35,526 nt of DNA, from NCBI GenBank assembly GCA_937864065.1, contig CALMIC010000146.1, forward strand, positions 1 to 35,526, given 5' to 3'. This document shows, in pieces, positions 8,079 to 16,102 of the stretch. The notes beneath the pieces are model-generated. The model made no database searches. It saw only the letters and a program-made list of their open reading frames with translations, and had not been told where the DNA came from. Origin of the DNA: an uncultured Cellvibrionales bacterium. Its GTDB lineage: Bacteria; Pseudomonadota; Gammaproteobacteria; Pseudomonadales; UBA7239. The first letter of the stretch is position 1. Every line of letters begins with the position of its first letter. Made by a program: the position numbers and the translations under genes.

Positions 8079-8918
8079 TCAGGCTTTCGGTTGGCGGTAG
8101 ATGTGTTCGTAGACGTAGTGCGTGGCATCAATGAAACCCTCGACACTGCCGCAGTCATAACGCGTACCCTTGAAACGGTAGGCCAGTACGGCACCGTCCT
8201 GCGCCTGTTTGAGCAGCGCATCGGTCAGCTGGATCTCGCCGCCCTTGCCGGGAGGGGTTTTCTCGAGAATATCGAAGATATCCGGCGTCAGGATGTAACG
8301 GCCGATGATCGCCATATTGGTCGGTGCTTCGGCTTTCTTCGGTTTCTCGACCATGTTGGTCACACGGTAGATGCCTTCCTTGAGTTTTTCGCCATCAACG
8401 ACGCCGAACTTCTCGATGTCATCACCTTCCACTTCCTGGATGGCCACGACGCTGCAGCGGAATTGCTTGAAGATCTTCACCATCTGCGCCATGACGCCGG
8501 CGCCATCCTCGGGCGGCATGCACAGGTCATCCGACAGGATGACGCCGAAAGGCTGGTCACCCACCAGGCGGCGACCGGTGAGGATCGCATGGCCCAGGCC
8601 CTTCATCTCGCGCTGGCGGGTAAACGAGAACGAGCAGTTGTCCATCACATGGCGGATGCTCTCCAGATATTTCTCTTTACCGGTGCCGGCAATCTGGTGT
8701 TCCAGTTCGTAGTTGACGTCGAAATGGTCCTCGATGGCCCGCTTGCCACGCCCGGTCACAAAACAGACCTCGTCCAGCCCGGCCTCTAGCGCCTCCTCGA
8801 CGCCGTACTGCACCAGCGGCTTGTTGACGATGGGCAACATTTCCTTGGGCATGGACTTGGTGGCAGGCAGGAAGCGGGTGCCGTAACCGGCCACCGGGAA
8901 CAAGCATTTGTTGATCAT
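8079..8918 (-). CDS. galU: UTP-glucose-1-phosphate uridylyltransferase
   Basis: Makes UDP-glucose from UTP and glucose-1-phosphate (279 aa). The nucleotide-binding signature GYGTRFLPATKSMPKEMLP lies at about residues 11-29, followed by VNKPLVQYGVEEAL. Other signatures are GLGHAILTGRRLVGDQPFGV and the C-terminal GKGGEIQLTDALL. The ATG at 8916-8918 is chosen for family length and an AGGA seven bases upstream; the frame stays open upstream but that reading crosses the fabA promoter region. First gene of the galU-cpsG unit, divergent from fabA. Confidence 0.97.
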   Translation of the reverse strand: MINKCLFPVAGYGTRFLPATKSMPKEMLPIVNKPLVQYGVEEALEAGLDEVCFVTGRGKRAIEDHFDVNYELEHQIAGTGKEKYLESIRHVMDNCSFSFTRQREMKGLGHAILTGRRLVGDQPFGVILSDDLCMPPEDGAGVMAQMVKIFKQFRCSVVAIQEVEGDDIEKFGVVDGEKLKEGIYRVTNMVEKPKKAEAPTNMAIIGRYILTPDIFDILEKTPPGKGGEIQLTDALLKQAQDGAVLAYRFKGTRYDCGSVEGFIDATHYVYEHIYRQPKA

Positions 8919-9067
8919 GGAAAATCCTGTTTTGGCGTGGATGTCTGTTCTGGAAGGGATTGTTGTTCTGGCTGCACCAGCAAAATCGCAGCTTCGCGGA
9001 GCGTAAGGATACAGGATTCCCGCAAGGCTACAATCAGCGCAAATCAAGGAAAGACAAGGGGTTTCGC

Positions 9068-9095
9068 TGGACAAGCGCACGCCAGCCGCTAGAAT
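9068..9095 (+). promoter_or_regulatory. Predicted sigma-70 promoter for fabA
   Basis: TGGACA (9068-9073), a 16-base spacer and TAGAAT (9090-9095): five of six matches in each hexamer, 36 bases before the fabA ATG. It lies in the 213-bp divergent region between galU and fabA. I did not find a convincing galU promoter or a FadR/FabR-like operator there by eye. Confidence 0.6.
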
Positions 9096-9131
9096 TACGG
9101 GCTTTTGCAAACAGGGCTCGGGAAGACCGGC

Positions 9132-9647
9132 ATGGCCAGACAAAGTTCGTACAATTGTGAGGAATTACTGGCCTGTGGCCGCGGGGAGCTGTTCGGCCCC
9201 GGCAATGCCCGCCTGCCCGTGCCGAACATGCTGATGATGGACCGCATCACCCACATTGCGGAAACCGGCGGCAACTACGGCAAGGGCGAGATCATTGCCG
9301 AGCTCGACATCCACCCCGACCTGTGGTTTTTCGGCTGCCACTTCATCTCCGACCCGGTGATGCCCGGCTGCCTCGGCCTGGACGCCATGTGGCAACTGGT
9401 CGGCTTCTACCTTGGCTGGAAAGGCAACCCGGGCCGCGGCCGTGCGCTGGGCGCCGGCGAGGTGAAGTTCACCGGCCAGGTACTGCCTACCGCAAAAAAG
9501 GTGACCTACCACATTCATCTGAGCCGCGTGATCGAGCGCAAGCTGATCATGGGGATTGCCGACGGCGTGATGTCAGTCGACGGCAAGGAGATCTATCATA
9601 CAAAGGACCTGAAAGTCGGCCTGTTCACCAGCACCGATAATTTCTGA
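9132..9647 (+). CDS. fabA: 3-hydroxydecanoyl-ACP dehydratase/isomerase
   Basis: Dehydrates 3-hydroxydecanoyl-ACP and isomerises trans-2- to cis-3-decenoyl-ACP, the branch point to unsaturated fatty acids (171 aa). The catalytic His70 (FFGCHF) and Asp84 (GLDAMWQL) fall at the positions expected from E. coli FabA, and [20 protein letters not shown] and [18 protein letters not shown] are present. The ATG at 9132 is chosen for FabA length and the upstream GGAAG; an upstream TTG in frame would add nine residues. It is followed by fabB after 69 bases. Confidence 0.98.
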   Translation: MARQSSYNCEELLACGRGELFGPGNARLPVPNMLMMDRITHIAETGGNYGKGEIIAELDIHPDLWFFGCHFISDPVMPGCLGLDAMWQLVGFYLGWKGNPGRGRALGAGEVKFTGQVLPTAKKVTYHIHLSRVIERKLIMGIADGVMSVDGKEIYHTKDLKVGLFTSTDNF

Positions 9648-9653
9648 GCCTGC

Positions 9654-9674
9654 GCCCTGTGCCATAATCAGGGC
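9654..9674 (+). repeat. Inverted repeat between fabA and fabB with a -10-like loop
   Basis: GCCCTG (9654-9659) and CAGGGC (9669-9674) pair perfectly; the 9-base loop contains CATAAT (9663-9668), a five-of-six match to a -10 box. No good -35 is seen at 16-18 bases upstream. It could be an intergenic mRNA hairpin or an operator over a fabB promoter. Confidence 0.4.
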
Positions 9675-9716
9675 CGCATGATCCCGACAGCAAGTGGCAA
9701 ACACGAGGTGTAAAGC

Positions 9717-10928
9717 ATGAGACGAGTCGTCGTCACCGGTATGGGCATCACTTCCTGCCTGGGCAACAACGCCGCCGACGTCACTCAATCGCTGCGCGAA
9801 GGCCGTTCCGGCATCCGCTTCAACGAGACCTACCGCGACATGGGCTTCCGCAGCCACGTCTCCGGTTCTGTCACGCTGAACCTGGCCGAACTGATTGACC
9901 GCAAGATCCTGCGCTTCATGGGCGATGCCGCTGCGTTTGCCTACCTCGCGATGCAACAGGCCATTGCCGATGCCGGCCTGGAAACGGGAGAAGTCTCCAA
10001 CCCGCGCACCGGCATCATCATGGGCTCCGGCGGCGCTTCATCATCAAACCAGGTGGAAGCGGCCGATATCCTGCGCGAGAAAGGCCTCAAGCGCGTCGGT
10101 CCTTACCGCGTGACCCAGACGATGGGCTCCACCGTCTCTGCCTGCCTCGCCACGCCATTCCAGATCAAGGGCGTCAACTACTCGATTTCATCGGCCTGTG
10201 CGACCAGCGCGCACTGCATCGGCAATGCGATGGAGCTGATCCAGCTCGGCAAGCAGGACATCGTTTTTGCCGGCGGCGGCGAGGAAGAACACTGGACGCT
10301 GTCATGCCTGTTCGATGCCATGGGTGCGCTGTCGACCAAGTACAACGAAACCCCCGACAAGGCTTCGCGCGCCTATGATGCCAACCGCGACGGCTTCGTC
10401 ATCGCCGGCGGCGGAGGCTGCCTGGTGCTGGAAGAGTACGAACACGCCAAGGCCAGGGGCGCGAAGATCTATGCCGAACTGGTGGGTTACGGCGCCACCA
10501 GCGACGGCTACGACATGGTCGCCCCTTCTGGCGAAGGTGCCATGCGCTGCATGCAGCAGGCGCTGGCCACCGTCAACGGCACGATCGACTATATCAACGC
10601 CCACGGCACCAGCACCCCGGTCGGCGACCTCGCCGAACTGAAGGCGGTGAAAGCTGCCTTTGGCAATGCGATCCCGCCGATCAGCTCCACCAAGTCCCTC
10701 TCCGGCCACTCGCTCGGCGCAGCCGGCGTGCAGGAGGCGATCTATACGCTGTTGATGCAGCAGCACGGCTTTATCGCGGCGTCGGCAAACATCGAGACAC
10801 TCGATGCAGAAGCCGAGGGCATGCCGATCGTGCGCACTCGCATCGACAATGCCGACCTGCAGCGCGTGATGTCCAACAGCTTCGGCTTCGGCGGCACCAA
10901 CGCCACACTGGTATTCCAGAAAATCTGA
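9717..10928 (+). CDS. fabB: Beta-ketoacyl-ACP synthase I
   Basis: Condensing enzyme that elongates the cis-3-decenoyl-ACP made by FabA (403 aa). The Cys-His-His triad is visible: Cys161 in [11 protein letters not shown], a histidine near residue 296 in [11 protein letters not shown], and a histidine near residue 331 in [11 protein letters not shown]. The C-terminal glycine-rich [14 protein letters not shown] is intact. The ATG at 9717 follows a GAGG sequence. The fabA-fabB pair is a hallmark of anaerobic unsaturated fatty acid synthesis in proteobacteria and strongly favours FabB over FabF. Confidence 0.97.
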   Translation: MRRVVVTGMGITSCLGNNAADVTQSLREGRSGIRFNETYRDMGFRSHVSGSVTLNLAELIDRKILRFMGDAAAFAYLAMQQAIADAGLETGEVSNPRTGIIMGSGGASSSNQVEAADILREKGLKRVGPYRVTQTMGSTVSACLATPFQIKGVNYSISSACATSAHCIGNAMELIQLGKQDIVFAGGGEEEHWTLSCLFDAMGALSTKYNETPDKASRAYDANRDGFVIAGGGGCLVLEEYEHAKARGAKIYAELVGYGATSDGYDMVAPSGEGAMRCMQQALATVNGTIDYINAHGTSTPVGDLAELKAVKAAFGNAIPPISSTKSLSGHSLGAAGVQEAIYTLLMQQHGFIAASANIETLDAEAEGMPIVRTRIDNADLQRVMSNSFGFGGTNATLVFQKI

Positions 10929-10938
10929 CGACGTTGCG

Positions 10939-10954
10939 CATGCCGTCCGGCATG
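10939..10954 (+). repeat. Stem-loop after fabB
   Basis: CATGCC (10939-10944) and GGCATG (10949-10954) with a 4-base GTCC loop, 11 bases after the fabB stop. There is no T-run, so it is at best a weak or rho-assisted transcript end. A TATTAT (10991-10996) further on may be the -10 of the next gene, though no -35 is visible. Confidence 0.4.
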
Positions 10955-11027
10955 TGACCTGGCGCATACAGCGACGCGGCAGCTGCGTGCTATTATCTTC
11001 GGGACACTGTTGCCGAAGGATCAGCCC

Positions 11028-11363
11028 GTGAAAGCCCTGCCGCTATTCCTGTTGCTCTCCCTGCCACTTTCGCTCGCCGCCGAAGATGTGCGCATCCCTG
11101 TCGGCCAGCAAGGCGCCGGGCGGCAAATCGCCACGCCTTCGCACGGCATGACCCAGGCAGCGGTCATCGCCCGTTTTGGCCAGCCACTGGAAACGCATGC
11201 CCCGGTAGGCAACCCGCCCATCATCATCTGGCACTATGCAGAGTTCACTGTCTACTTCGAGGGCAACAAGGTGATCCATGCCGTGGTCAACCCACCCGCG
11301 CCCGCCAGTGAGCCGGCAGAACCAGCACCGCAAACCGGCAACGGGGATGGCAGCCATGGGTGA
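11028..11363 (+). CDS. Small periplasmic BamE/SmpA-like protein
   Basis: A 111-residue exported protein. The GTG at 11028 is preceded by AAGGAT and gives a clean signal peptide (VKALPLFLLLSLPLSLAAED, cleavage near residue 18-19). The mature part reads RIPVGQQGAG..., then GMTQAAVIARFGQPLETHAP and WHYAEFTVYFEGNKVIHAVV. The pattern G-M-T-x-x-x-V-x-x-x-F-G-x-P followed by a W-x-Y/F-x-V-Y-F-E strand is that of the small BamE/SmpA-OmlA fold. Similar small proteins are annotated, without good reason, as phosphodiesterases in pseudomonads. The Pro/Ala/Glu-rich tail (PPAPASEPAEPAPQ) is probably disordered. No lipobox cysteine, so soluble rather than a lipoprotein. The following gene overlaps its 3' end. 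Confidence 0.8.
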   Translation: MKALPLFLLLSLPLSLAAEDVRIPVGQQGAGRQIATPSHGMTQAAVIARFGQPLETHAPVGNPPIIIWHYAEFTVYFEGNKVIHAVVNPPAPASEPAEPAPQTGNGDGSHG

Positions 11364-12261
11364 AGACACTGTCGATTACTGCCCGGTACATGCCTGCCAC
11401 GCCAGCTGGGCAGAAGAACAGGCCACCATCCTCGCGCACCGCGGGCAGTTGCAGCCAGCGCTCGCTCAGGCATGCCCTGCTGACAGCGAGGCCTTGCACT
11501 ACCTGGCCACCATCAACGAACAGCCGGCCGGCTACCTGTCGATCAGCCTTGATGGTTCGCTTGCTGAAGGCATTACCCGCAGCGACCATGCCAGCGACAC
11601 CGCCGAAGCGCTGCTGCGCCAGGCCGTGCTCGACACGCCGCGCCGCGGCTTGTCACGGCTCGTGGCGCCTGCCAGCCACCCCTGGCGCGACTCGCTGTTG
11701 CAATTGGGCTTTGCCGCCGCAGAGAACCGCGACAGTCTCCTCTGCCTGCTCCTGCCGCCGGACCGGAGTAACAATGCCAGCGGTTCCGAACTGGTACGGC
11801 TGGATCAAGTGGATCAGTTCCGGGCTTTCAGTGTGCAGCTTGTGCAGCAGGCTGCGCGCTCACTGGTGATTTTCAGCGATGACCTGGAAGCCTGGCTGTA
11901 CGACCACGACGATTTCACCAGCACCGTGATGCAACTCGCGCAGAAAAGCCGCAACAGCAACATCCGCATCATCGTGCGCGACACCCGCGCCCTGCTGGAG
12001 CGAGGCCATCGCCTGCTGCGGGCCTGCCACCGCGCCTCCGACAAGATCCACCTGCACAAGCTGCCAGTGAACCAGAGCGAGAAGCTGCCATGCTTCATGA
12101 TCGTCGATGACAACGGCCTTATCCTGCGGCCGGACTCACAGGTGATGCAGGGCATCGGCTACACCGACTATCGCGCGCGGGCGCGGCCGCTGCTGGAACA
12201 GTTCGAGCAATACTGGACACGTTCCTACATCGACCCTGACCTGCGCATGCACACGATCTGA
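11356..12261 (+). CDS. GNAT-like protein with a C-terminal DUF7931-type domain
   Basis: About 301 residues. The N-terminal half has the spacing of a GNAT acyltransferase (YLATINEQPAGYLSISLDGS, then LLRQAVLDTPRRGLSRLVAP, then HPWRDSLLQLGFA, the usual ending of the fold), but the acetyl-CoA P-loop (Q/RxxGxG/A) is not obvious, so catalysis is doubtful. The C-terminal half (VQLVQQAARSLVIFSDDLEAWLYDHDDFTSTVMQLA..., RIIVRDTRALLERGHRLLRACHRASDKI) looks like the uncharacterised domain found after GNAT domains in pseudomonads, with a phospholipase-D-like strand/helix layout. Start is uncertain between ATG 11356 and ATG 11347; the GGGGATGG sequence fits 11356 better. It overlaps the preceding gene. Confidence 0.7.
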   Translation: MGEDTVDYCPVHACHASWAEEQATILAHRGQLQPALAQACPADSEALHYLATINEQPAGYLSISLDGSLAEGITRSDHASDTAEALLRQAVLDTPRRGLSRLVAPASHPWRDSLLQLGFAAAENRDSLLCLLLPPDRSNNASGSELVRLDQVDQFRAFSVQLVQQAARSLVIFSDDLEAWLYDHDDFTSTVMQLAQKSRNSNIRIIVRDTRALLERGHRLLRACHRASDKIHLHKLPVNQSEKLPCFMIVDDNGLILRPDSQVMQGIGYTDYRARARPLLEQFEQYWTRSYIDPDLRMHTI

Positions 12262-12265
12262 TGCC

Positions 12266-13129
12266 ATGCACCAGCTGCGTCGCGCACTGATCCCGCTGCT
12301 GTGCCTGTGGCTGGCCATGCCGGCGGCACTGGCGCAAGCCTTGAGCGTGCAAGTGTATTCACTACGCCACCAGCTCGCGGACGGGCTGGTGCCCAGCGTG
12401 CAGGCAACACTACGCGAGGGCGAAAGCGTCCACGCCTTCAACAACGAACTGGTCGTCAATGCCTCTGCCGACAGCCACCGGCAAGTGGCGCAATTGCTGC
12501 AAGCACTCGACAAGCCGCTGCGCAACCTGCGTATCAGCGTGCGCAACAGCAGCGATACCGTTGCACAAGGCAGCAGCGCCGGCGCAACAGGCAGCATCCG
12601 CACCGGCGATGTCTACCTCGGCACCGGCGGCACTGTTTACCGTGATCGCCGGCCGGACAATGGCGTGGTCGTGCAGCATGACGGACTGCGTGTGCACGCC
12701 AACCGTTCACAATCCGGCACACAGGCCACCCGCGAGCAACAGCTGCGCGCGATCGAGGGCCAGCCGGCGTGGATCAGCACCGGCCAGACCATTGCCTACC
12801 GCAGCGTTGATGCCTGGGGCAATCCCGTCACCAGCTTCCGTGATGCCAACCGCGGTTTCTATATCACCGCACGTATTGTCGACCAGCGCGTGTATCTGGA
12901 CATTTCCGCCAGCGATGACCGGCTGAGTGAAGACCCGCGCCTGCAGCGCCGCGGCGTCATCGACACCGCGCAATTGCAAACATCGGTGACTGGCGCTGTC
13001 GGCGAATGGATCAACCTCGGCGGCATCAGCCTGCAGGACAGCCGCAGCAGCCGCGATTACACCAGCCGCGACAGCAGCATGAACGACACCATCGGCGACA
13101 TCGCCGTGATGGTCGTGCCAGCTGACTGA
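12266..13129 (+). CDS. Secreted protein with a secretin N-domain-like region
   Basis: A 287-residue exported protein starting four bases after the previous stop. Signal peptide at residues 1-23 (LCLWLAMPAALA/QALS). Residues about 25-85 read VQVYSLRHQLADGLVPSVQA, then NNELVVNASADSHRQVAQLLQALDKPLRNLRISV; this is the secretin N-domain/NolW pattern in which an N-V-V-x-A-S strand is followed by a helix and a D-x-P-x-R-x-L-x-I/V strand. The rest (TGQTIAYRSV, ITARIVDQRVYLDISAS, GEWINLGGIS) resembles the start of a secretin core, but the outer-membrane pore region is missing and the length is far too short for a secretin. It is probably periplasmic. The coupling to the GNAT-like gene suggests a joint role that I cannot name. 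Confidence 0.75.
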   Translation: MHQLRRALIPLLCLWLAMPAALAQALSVQVYSLRHQLADGLVPSVQATLREGESVHAFNNELVVNASADSHRQVAQLLQALDKPLRNLRISVRNSSDTVAQGSSAGATGSIRTGDVYLGTGGTVYRDRRPDNGVVVQHDGLRVHANRSQSGTQATREQQLRAIEGQPAWISTGQTIAYRSVDAWGNPVTSFRDANRGFYITARIVDQRVYLDISASDDRLSEDPRLQRRGVIDTAQLQTSVTGAVGEWINLGGISLQDSRSSRDYTSRDSSMNDTIGDIAVMVVPAD

Positions 13130-13132
13130 CAC

Positions 13133-13160
13133 GCGACAACCCGCGCAAACCGGCTAGAAT
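13133..13160 (+). promoter_or_regulatory. Possible promoter of the sulfotransferase gene
   Basis: GCGACA (13133-13138), a 16-base spacer and TAGAAT (13155-13160), 30 bases before the ATG at 13191. The -10 is strong and the -35 modest (four of six). Confidence 0.4.
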
Positions 13161-13190
13161 CCACCCACGAGAGCTACCGCCACCTTACCG

Positions 13191-13829
13191 ATGCTGTTCA
13201 AACGCAAACCAACCCGCCGCAAGGTGTTCTGTGTCGGGCGCAACAAGACCGGCACCACAACGCTGTTCGATGCCCTGCAAGGCCTGGGTTACCGCATGGG
13301 AGACCAGCTGACGGCGGAAAAAATGCTGTTCGACTATGCCCGACGCGATTTCCGCCAGCTGATCGAATACTGCAAGGGTGCCGATGCTTTCCAGGATATC
13401 CCCTTCAGCCTGCCGTACACGTTCATGGCCATGGACCAGGCTTTCCCCGACAGCCGCTTTATCCTCACGGTGCGCGACTCGGCCGAGCAATGGTACGAGT
13501 CGATGATGCGCTTCCAGGGCAAGGTGCACAGCGGCGAAGCACGCCTGCCGACTGTCGATGAACTGAAGGCTTCCACGCGCGTGTTCCCCGGCTTTGCCTA
13601 CCACACCAAGAAAATCATTTTCAACACACCGGATGATGACCTGTACAACCGGGAAACGCTGATCCGCCATTACCATTTCCATAACGACATGGTGCAGGAC
13701 TATTTCCGCACCACGCCGGGGAAACTGTTGGTGATCAACGTGGCAGACAGCGACGCCTACACCAGGCTGTGCGATTTCCTCGGCGAAAAGCCGGCCGGCG
13801 ACGGCTTTGCCTGGCTCAACAAGACCTGA
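13191..13829 (+). CDS. Small sulfotransferase-family protein
   Basis: A 212-residue cytoplasmic protein of the PAPS-dependent sulfotransferase fold. The 5'-phosphosulfate loop is GRNKTGTTTLFDAL (residues 16-29), the pattern seen in the Sulfotransfer_4-type group, and the 3'-phosphate region is the strand-helix FILTVRDSAEQWYESMM. The C-terminal end (NRETLIRHYHFHNDMVQDYF, LLVINVADSDAYTRLCDFLG) fits the usual closing helices. The substrate cannot be read; bacterial relatives modify polysaccharides, lipids or small molecules. No PAPS-forming genes are nearby. No strong Shine-Dalgarno is seen at the ATG. It is convergent with the membrane gene at 13846, only 16 bases apart and with no terminator between them. 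Confidence 0.85.
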   Translation: MLFKRKPTRRKVFCVGRNKTGTTTLFDALQGLGYRMGDQLTAEKMLFDYARRDFRQLIEYCKGADAFQDIPFSLPYTFMAMDQAFPDSRFILTVRDSAEQWYESMMRFQGKVHSGEARLPTVDELKASTRVFPGFAYHTKKIIFNTPDDDLYNRETLIRHYHFHNDMVQDYFRTTPGKLLVINVADSDAYTRLCDFLGEKPAGDGFAWLNKT

Positions 13830-13845
13830 GCCAGACTACGGCGAA

Positions 13846-14496
13846 TCATTTCGGCGGGCGTGAATCGTCCAGGCTGATGTTGCTGTCCACGTCGAGGCCA
13901 TGCACCCATTTCTGCGTGCCGAACAGCATCACCTGGATAAAGCAGGCCATAAACCAGACAACGCCCTGCGCATAGGCCTGGTTTTCCTTGTGCATCAGGT
14001 ACGGCAGCTCGACGTGCATGATATCGAGCAACATCAGCACCAGGCCGGTGGCAAAGGTGAACAGCACCGCGATTTCTGCTTCGCGCCAGCCGCTGATGAG
14101 GAACACCATGATCGGCGTACAGAACAGCAGGGGAACCACCGGCGAACCCCAGCCGCCAGTGAACACCGTGGCGGCCGTCAGCAAGACAAAAAAGGTGATC
14201 GAGTAGGCCACGCCGGTGATGTACAGGTTGGCCGACGACTGGAACAGCAGGTGTTGCGTCACCAGCACAACAATGACCCCGACCAGGCTCACCATCGCCG
14301 GCGTGAAATCCCGGCCGCTGAAGAAATGCAGGCCCACAACCATCAGCAACGCGATCGCCGGCACCACGATCGAGAATGCCAGCACCGTCACCAGCGTCCG
14401 CGCACGCGCGATCGTCACAGCATCCGGCGTGCTGCGCCAGATGCTGTACGGGATCAGCGAATCGACCATATCGGCAATACGGCGGTTCTTGAACAT
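13846..14496 (-). CDS. Orphan multi-pass membrane protein resembling a diguanylate-cyclase sensor domain
   Basis: A 216-residue integral membrane protein with about six hydrophobic segments: residues about 33-55, 65-82, 88-106, 117-135, 139-158 and 175-193. The start is ATG at 14494-14496, preceded by an excellent AAGGAGAGGGG. Its layout, a soluble N-terminal helix followed by paired helices and a glycine-rich turn ([20 protein letters not shown]), is close to the N-terminal membrane half of the second GGDEF protein in this window (ITGGLTGSPFNIFLTFIPIT). But the chain ends about 25 residues after the last helix ([18 protein letters not shown]) with no catalytic domain. It may be a stand-alone sensor subunit or the remnant of a cyclase; I see no GGDEF remains in the downstream sequence. 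Confidence 0.8.
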   Translation of the reverse strand: MFKNRRIADMVDSLIPYSIWRSTPDAVTIARARTLVTVLAFSIVVPAIALLMVVGLHFFSGRDFTPAMVSLVGVIVVLVTQHLLFQSSANLYITGVAYSITFFVLLTAATVFTGGWGSPVVPLLFCTPIMVFLISGWREAEIAVLFTFATGLVLMLLDIMHVELPYLMHKENQAYAQGVVWFMACFIQVMLFGTQKWVHGLDVDSNISLDDSRPPK

Positions 14497-14630
14497 TTCC
14501 CCTCTCCTTATCCATCCTTTGCCGGCCAGGCCAGCTTGCTGCAACCGGCTCTTTGTTATCTGTGCAGCATAAACAGCCGCGCTGCGCTGCGCTACCGGTA
14601 AAACACAGCGGGCGACCGCCATGCTGCCGC

Positions 14631-14636
14631 TATAAT
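14631..14636 (+). promoter_or_regulatory. Consensus -10 box upstream of ubiG
   Basis: TATAAT, perfect match, 37 bases before the ubiG ATG. No convincing -35 hexamer is found 16-18 bases upstream, so this is a candidate only. It lies in the 176-bp divergent region with the membrane gene at 13846. Confidence 0.4.
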
Positions 14637-14672
14637 GGCCGCCTGACTGCCAGAGTGACCGAGATCCCCGCC

Positions 14673-15395
14673 ATGTCCAGCGCCAACCCGACCAGCACTA
14701 ATGTCGATCCCGCCGAAATCGCCAAGTTCGAGGCGCTGGCCAGCCGCTGGTGGGACCCGACCAGCGAGTTCAAGCCGCTGCACGACATCAACCCGCTGCG
14801 CTGCAATTTCATCGACGAACGCGCCCGGCTGGCCGGCAAGACGGTGCTCGATGTCGGCTGCGGCGGCGGCATCCTGTCAGAAGCCATGGCCCAACGCGGC
14901 GCCAGCGTCACCGGCATCGACATGGGGGCAGCGCCGCTCGCCGTGGCGCGCCTGCATGCGCTGGAAAGCGGCGTGACGGTCGACTACCGCCAGCTGCCGG
15001 TGGAGCAACTGGCCGCCGAACAGCCCGGCCACTACGACGTGGTGACCTGCCTGGAGATGCTGGAACACGTGCCGGACCCTGCCGCCGTCATCAAGGCCTG
15101 CGCCGAGCTGGCCAAACCGGGAGCCCACCTGTTCTTCTCCACCATCAACCGCAACCCGAAGTCCTACCTGTTTGCGATCGTCGGTGCCGAATACCTGCTC
15201 AAGCTGTTGCCGAAAGGCACCCACGAATACGGCAAGTTCATCCGCCCGGCAGAACTGGCCAGCTGGGTACGCGCTGCCGGGCTCAATCTCGAAAGCATCA
15301 TCGGAATGACCTATAACCCGTTGATAAAAAAGTATTCCCTGTCGGAAACCGATGTCGACGTGAACTACATGATCCACACGAAGAAACCCGGCTAA
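14673..15395 (+). CDS. ubiG: Ubiquinone biosynthesis O-methyltransferase
   Basis: SAM-dependent enzyme that performs both O-methylation steps of ubiquinone synthesis (240 aa). The N-terminal [20 protein letters not shown] followed by LHDINPLR is diagnostic for UbiG. The SAM-binding motif [16 protein letters not shown] is near residues 57-72, with the acidic VTGID after it, and the C-terminal [15 protein letters not shown] and MTYNPL match the family. The ATG at 14673 is chosen by this N-terminus. It is followed by mupP after 19 bases. Confidence 0.97.
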   Translation: MSSANPTSTNVDPAEIAKFEALASRWWDPTSEFKPLHDINPLRCNFIDERARLAGKTVLDVGCGGGILSEAMAQRGASVTGIDMGAAPLAVARLHALESGVTVDYRQLPVEQLAAEQPGHYDVVTCLEMLEHVPDPAAVIKACAELAKPGAHLFFSTINRNPKSYLFAIVGAEYLLKLLPKGTHEYGKFIRPAELASWVRAAGLNLESIIGMTYNPLIKKYSLSETDVDVNYMIHTKKPG

Positions 15396-15414
15396 ACCAT
15401 TGGGCAACAAGGTG

Positions 15415-16077
15415 ATGGCACTCAAGGCAGTCCTTTTCGACCTCGACGGCACCCTGCTCGACACGGCGCCCGACTTCATCCTCAGTGTGAACTGCCTGCG
15501 CGAGCGCCACGGGCAACCGCCGCTGGCCGACGAAACCATCCGCGCCGAAGTCTCCAATGGCGCCCGCGCCCTGACCCGGCTGGCCAGCGGGCTGGCGGAC
15601 GACGACCCGGCACTGGAACCGCTGCGCCTCGAACTGCTGGCGATCTACAGCGAGCTGCTTGGCCAGCACAGCCAGCTTTTCCCCGGCATGGCCGACAGCC
15701 TGGCCTGGCTGGAAGCGCGCGGCCTGGCCTGGGGCATCGTCACCAACAAGCCGAGCCAGTACACCGACCCGCTGCTGCAGCGGCTCGCCCTGCCTTTCCG
15801 CCCGAGCGCGGTGGTGTGCCCGGACCATGTCGGCCGCAGCAAGCCGGACCCGGCCCCGCTGCTGCTGGCCTGCCAGCACTGCGGGTGTGAGCCGACTGAA
15901 GCCATCTACCTCGGCGACCATGTGCGCGACATCGAGGCTGGCCGTGCCGCCGGCATGCCCACGGCCGCCTGCGACTGGGGCTACATCGGCCCGGCGGAAG
16001 ACGTGGCGAGCTGGGACGCAACCCACCGTATCAGCGCGCCGGCGGACATCGTCGGCCTGGTCAAAAAACTCATGTAA
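15415..16077 (+). CDS. mupP: HAD phosphatase, probably MupP (MurNAc-6-phosphate phosphatase)
   Basis: A 220-residue HAD hydrolase: nucleophile motif FDLDGTLLDTAPDF near residue 8, motif II threonine in GIVTNKPSQY, motif III lysine in GRSKPDPAPLL, and motif IV YLGDHVRDIEAG. Such proteins are often called phosphoglycolate phosphatase (Gph). The order ubiG-here-yciK is that of Pseudomonas mupP, whose product dephosphorylates MurNAc-6-phosphate in the cell-wall recycling route that bypasses de novo MurNAc synthesis, so I favour MupP. The start is set at ATG 15415 (MALKAVLFDLDG); TTG 15400 and GTG 15412 are alternatives. Confidence 0.85.
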   Translation: MALKAVLFDLDGTLLDTAPDFILSVNCLRERHGQPPLADETIRAEVSNGARALTRLASGLADDDPALEPLRLELLAIYSELLGQHSQLFPGMADSLAWLEARGLAWGIVTNKPSQYTDPLLQRLALPFRPSAVVCPDHVGRSKPDPAPLLLACQHCGCEPTEAIYLGDHVRDIEAGRAAGMPTAACDWGYIGPAEDVASWDATHRISAPADIVGLVKKLM

Positions 16078-16102
16078 AACAGATTACTGGAATCCATTAC
16101 TC

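Noticed and set aside
6744-8789. A 681-codon plus-strand open frame opposite cpsG and galU
   Set aside because: Same cause: antisense to two clear enzymes, with no domain or signal and a composition unlike real proteins.
8919-9143. Longer GalU starting upstream of 8918
   Set aside because: GalU proteins start near the GYGTRFLP motif; the extra 75 residues would read through the fabA regulatory region and lack similarity.
15659-16102. In-frame upstream extension of yciK inside mupP
   Set aside because: It reads a shadow frame of the HAD gene; YciK proteins begin about 25 residues before the glycine motif, which fits ATG 16103.
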